Part shown: positions 63,660 through 64,000 of the stretch, piece after piece
Numbering within the stretch: position 1 is the first letter of the stretch
Layout of the letters: every line of letters begins with the position of its first letter
From: Desulfoscipio gibsoniae DSM 7213
GTDB lineage: Bacteria > Bacillota > Desulfotomaculia > Desulfotomaculales > Desulfallaceae
DNA length: 64,000 nucleotides
Assembly: GCF_000233715.2 (NCBI RefSeq)
Contig: NC_021184.1
Location: 1,116,001 to 1,180,000, forward strand
Reading direction: 5' to 3'
Translations under genes and position numbers: made by a program
The notes under the pieces: generated by a model
Told to the model about the DNA's origin: nothing
Database searches by the model: none
What the model saw: the letters and a program-made list of their open reading frames with translations, nothing else

Positions 63660-64000
63660 ATGCGATTAAAAGATAAAGTAGCCCTAATCACAGGAGCGGG
63701 AAGCGGCATTGGAGAAGCCACCGCCCGGCGATTCATTGCCGAAGGGGCATTAGTAGCACTAAACGACGTAAACACCGAAGGAATAACCCGTGTAAGCCGT
63801 GAACTAGCGGCTCAGGGTGCACGCGTAATAGTAGTAGAAGGAAACGTAACCAGCAAAAGCGATGTGGAACAAATGGTAGAAAACACTCTTAAAGAATATA
63901 AGCGCATCGACATTCTCATCAACAACGCCGGCATCAACAAAGACGCCCTGACCAAAAAAATGACCGAAGAGCAATGGGACAGCGTCATAGACGTCAACCT
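63660..64000 (+). CDS. short-chain dehydrogenase (FabG-like), 3' end outside window
   Basis: The first 113 residues of an SDR: the cofactor motif TGAGSGIGEATARRF near residue 11, DVN-type turn after strand 2, and ILINNAGINKD near 86. The catalytic Tyr-x-x-x-Lys would lie beyond the window. FabG-like members reduce 3-oxoacyl thioesters or oxidise 3-hydroxyacyl-CoA. GAAAGGAAG precedes the ATG. Codon use resembles the MaoC gene before it. Confidence 0.87.
   Translation, partial: MRLKDKVALITGAGSGIGEATARRFIAEGALVALNDVNTEGITRVSRELAAQGARVIVVEGNVTSKSDVEQMVENTLKEYKRIDILINNAGINKDALTKKMTEEQWDSVIDVN

Noticed and set aside
1-64000. CRISPR arrays, tRNA and rRNA genes
   Set aside because: No regularly spaced short repeats, cloverleaf-like sequences or rRNA motifs were seen on either strand; short tRNA genes could still be missed by eye.

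Overview
The window looks like the chromosome of an anaerobic Gram-positive bacterium of the Clostridia, probably in the Desulfotomaculum/Pelotomaculum neighbourhood. The grounds are strong AGGAGG-type ribosome sites, frequent TTG and GTG starts, a selenocysteine codon, a full class II (ATP-independent) benzoyl-CoA reductase gene set, ferredoxin-linked 2-oxoacid oxidoreductase genes and three sigma-54 activators. I do not name a species. No rRNA, tRNA or CRISPR array was seen.

Layout. 1-9.5 kb is mixed housekeeping and debris: the 3' end of an alpha/beta hydrolase, a VapBC-type toxin-antitoxin pair, a hydF remnant, two tiny DNA- or zinc-binding proteins, a chemotaxis receptor, a VanW-family protein, and a membrane Fe-S/flavin oxidoreductase under what looks like a CsoR-type operator. 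10-22.3 kb is one long + strand cluster: an ATC-hydrolase-like protein, a VOC protein, then bamB-C-D-E-F-G-H-I in the order known from Geobacter. A good sigma-54 promoter lies just upstream. bamF is read through an in-frame TGA as selenocysteine and carries a C-terminal winged-helix domain. 22.7-32.4 kb holds two PAS/sigma-54 activators, a solo PAS protein, a three-subunit molybdopterin oxidoreductase (catalytic, Fe-S, NrfD-like) and a dihydropyrimidinase-family amidohydrolase.

33-37.2 kb encodes a 2-oxoacid:acceptor oxidoreductase ordered gamma, FAD/NAD(P)-reductase fused to the delta ferredoxin, alpha, beta. Its subunit set and sizes fit phenylglyoxylate:acceptor oxidoreductase, which would feed benzoyl-CoA to the Bam complex. 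37.4-39.9 kb has a second ATC-hydrolase-like protein and a NarL-type two-component system. 40-48.3 kb has a HyuA/HyuB pair, a CoA ligase, a MaoC-type hydratase, an acyl-CoA dehydrogenase remnant and an old-yellow-enzyme-type reductase. 48.5-59 kb has a third sigma-54 activator, a two-part B12-dependent acyl-CoA mutase with unusual active-site substitutions, a second CoA ligase, an unrecognised protein and a second HyuA/HyuB pair. 59-64 kb has a three-subunit molybdenum hydroxylase, then an exact second copy of the MaoC gene followed by an SDR reductase cut by the window edge.

How it may work together (inference): the region reads as a catabolic island for aromatic or other recalcitrant acids. 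Substrates would be activated by CoA ligases, carboxylated or hydrolysed by the HyuAB enzymes, rearranged by the B12 mutase, and passed as benzoyl-CoA or other acyl-CoA to ring reduction and beta-oxidation. Five -24/-12 promoter candidates precede separate modules, so sigma-54 control probably ties the island together. Several truncated genes (hydF, acyl-CoA dehydrogenase, ATC-hydrolase-like, MFS transporter) and a 472-base exact repeat show recent rearrangement.
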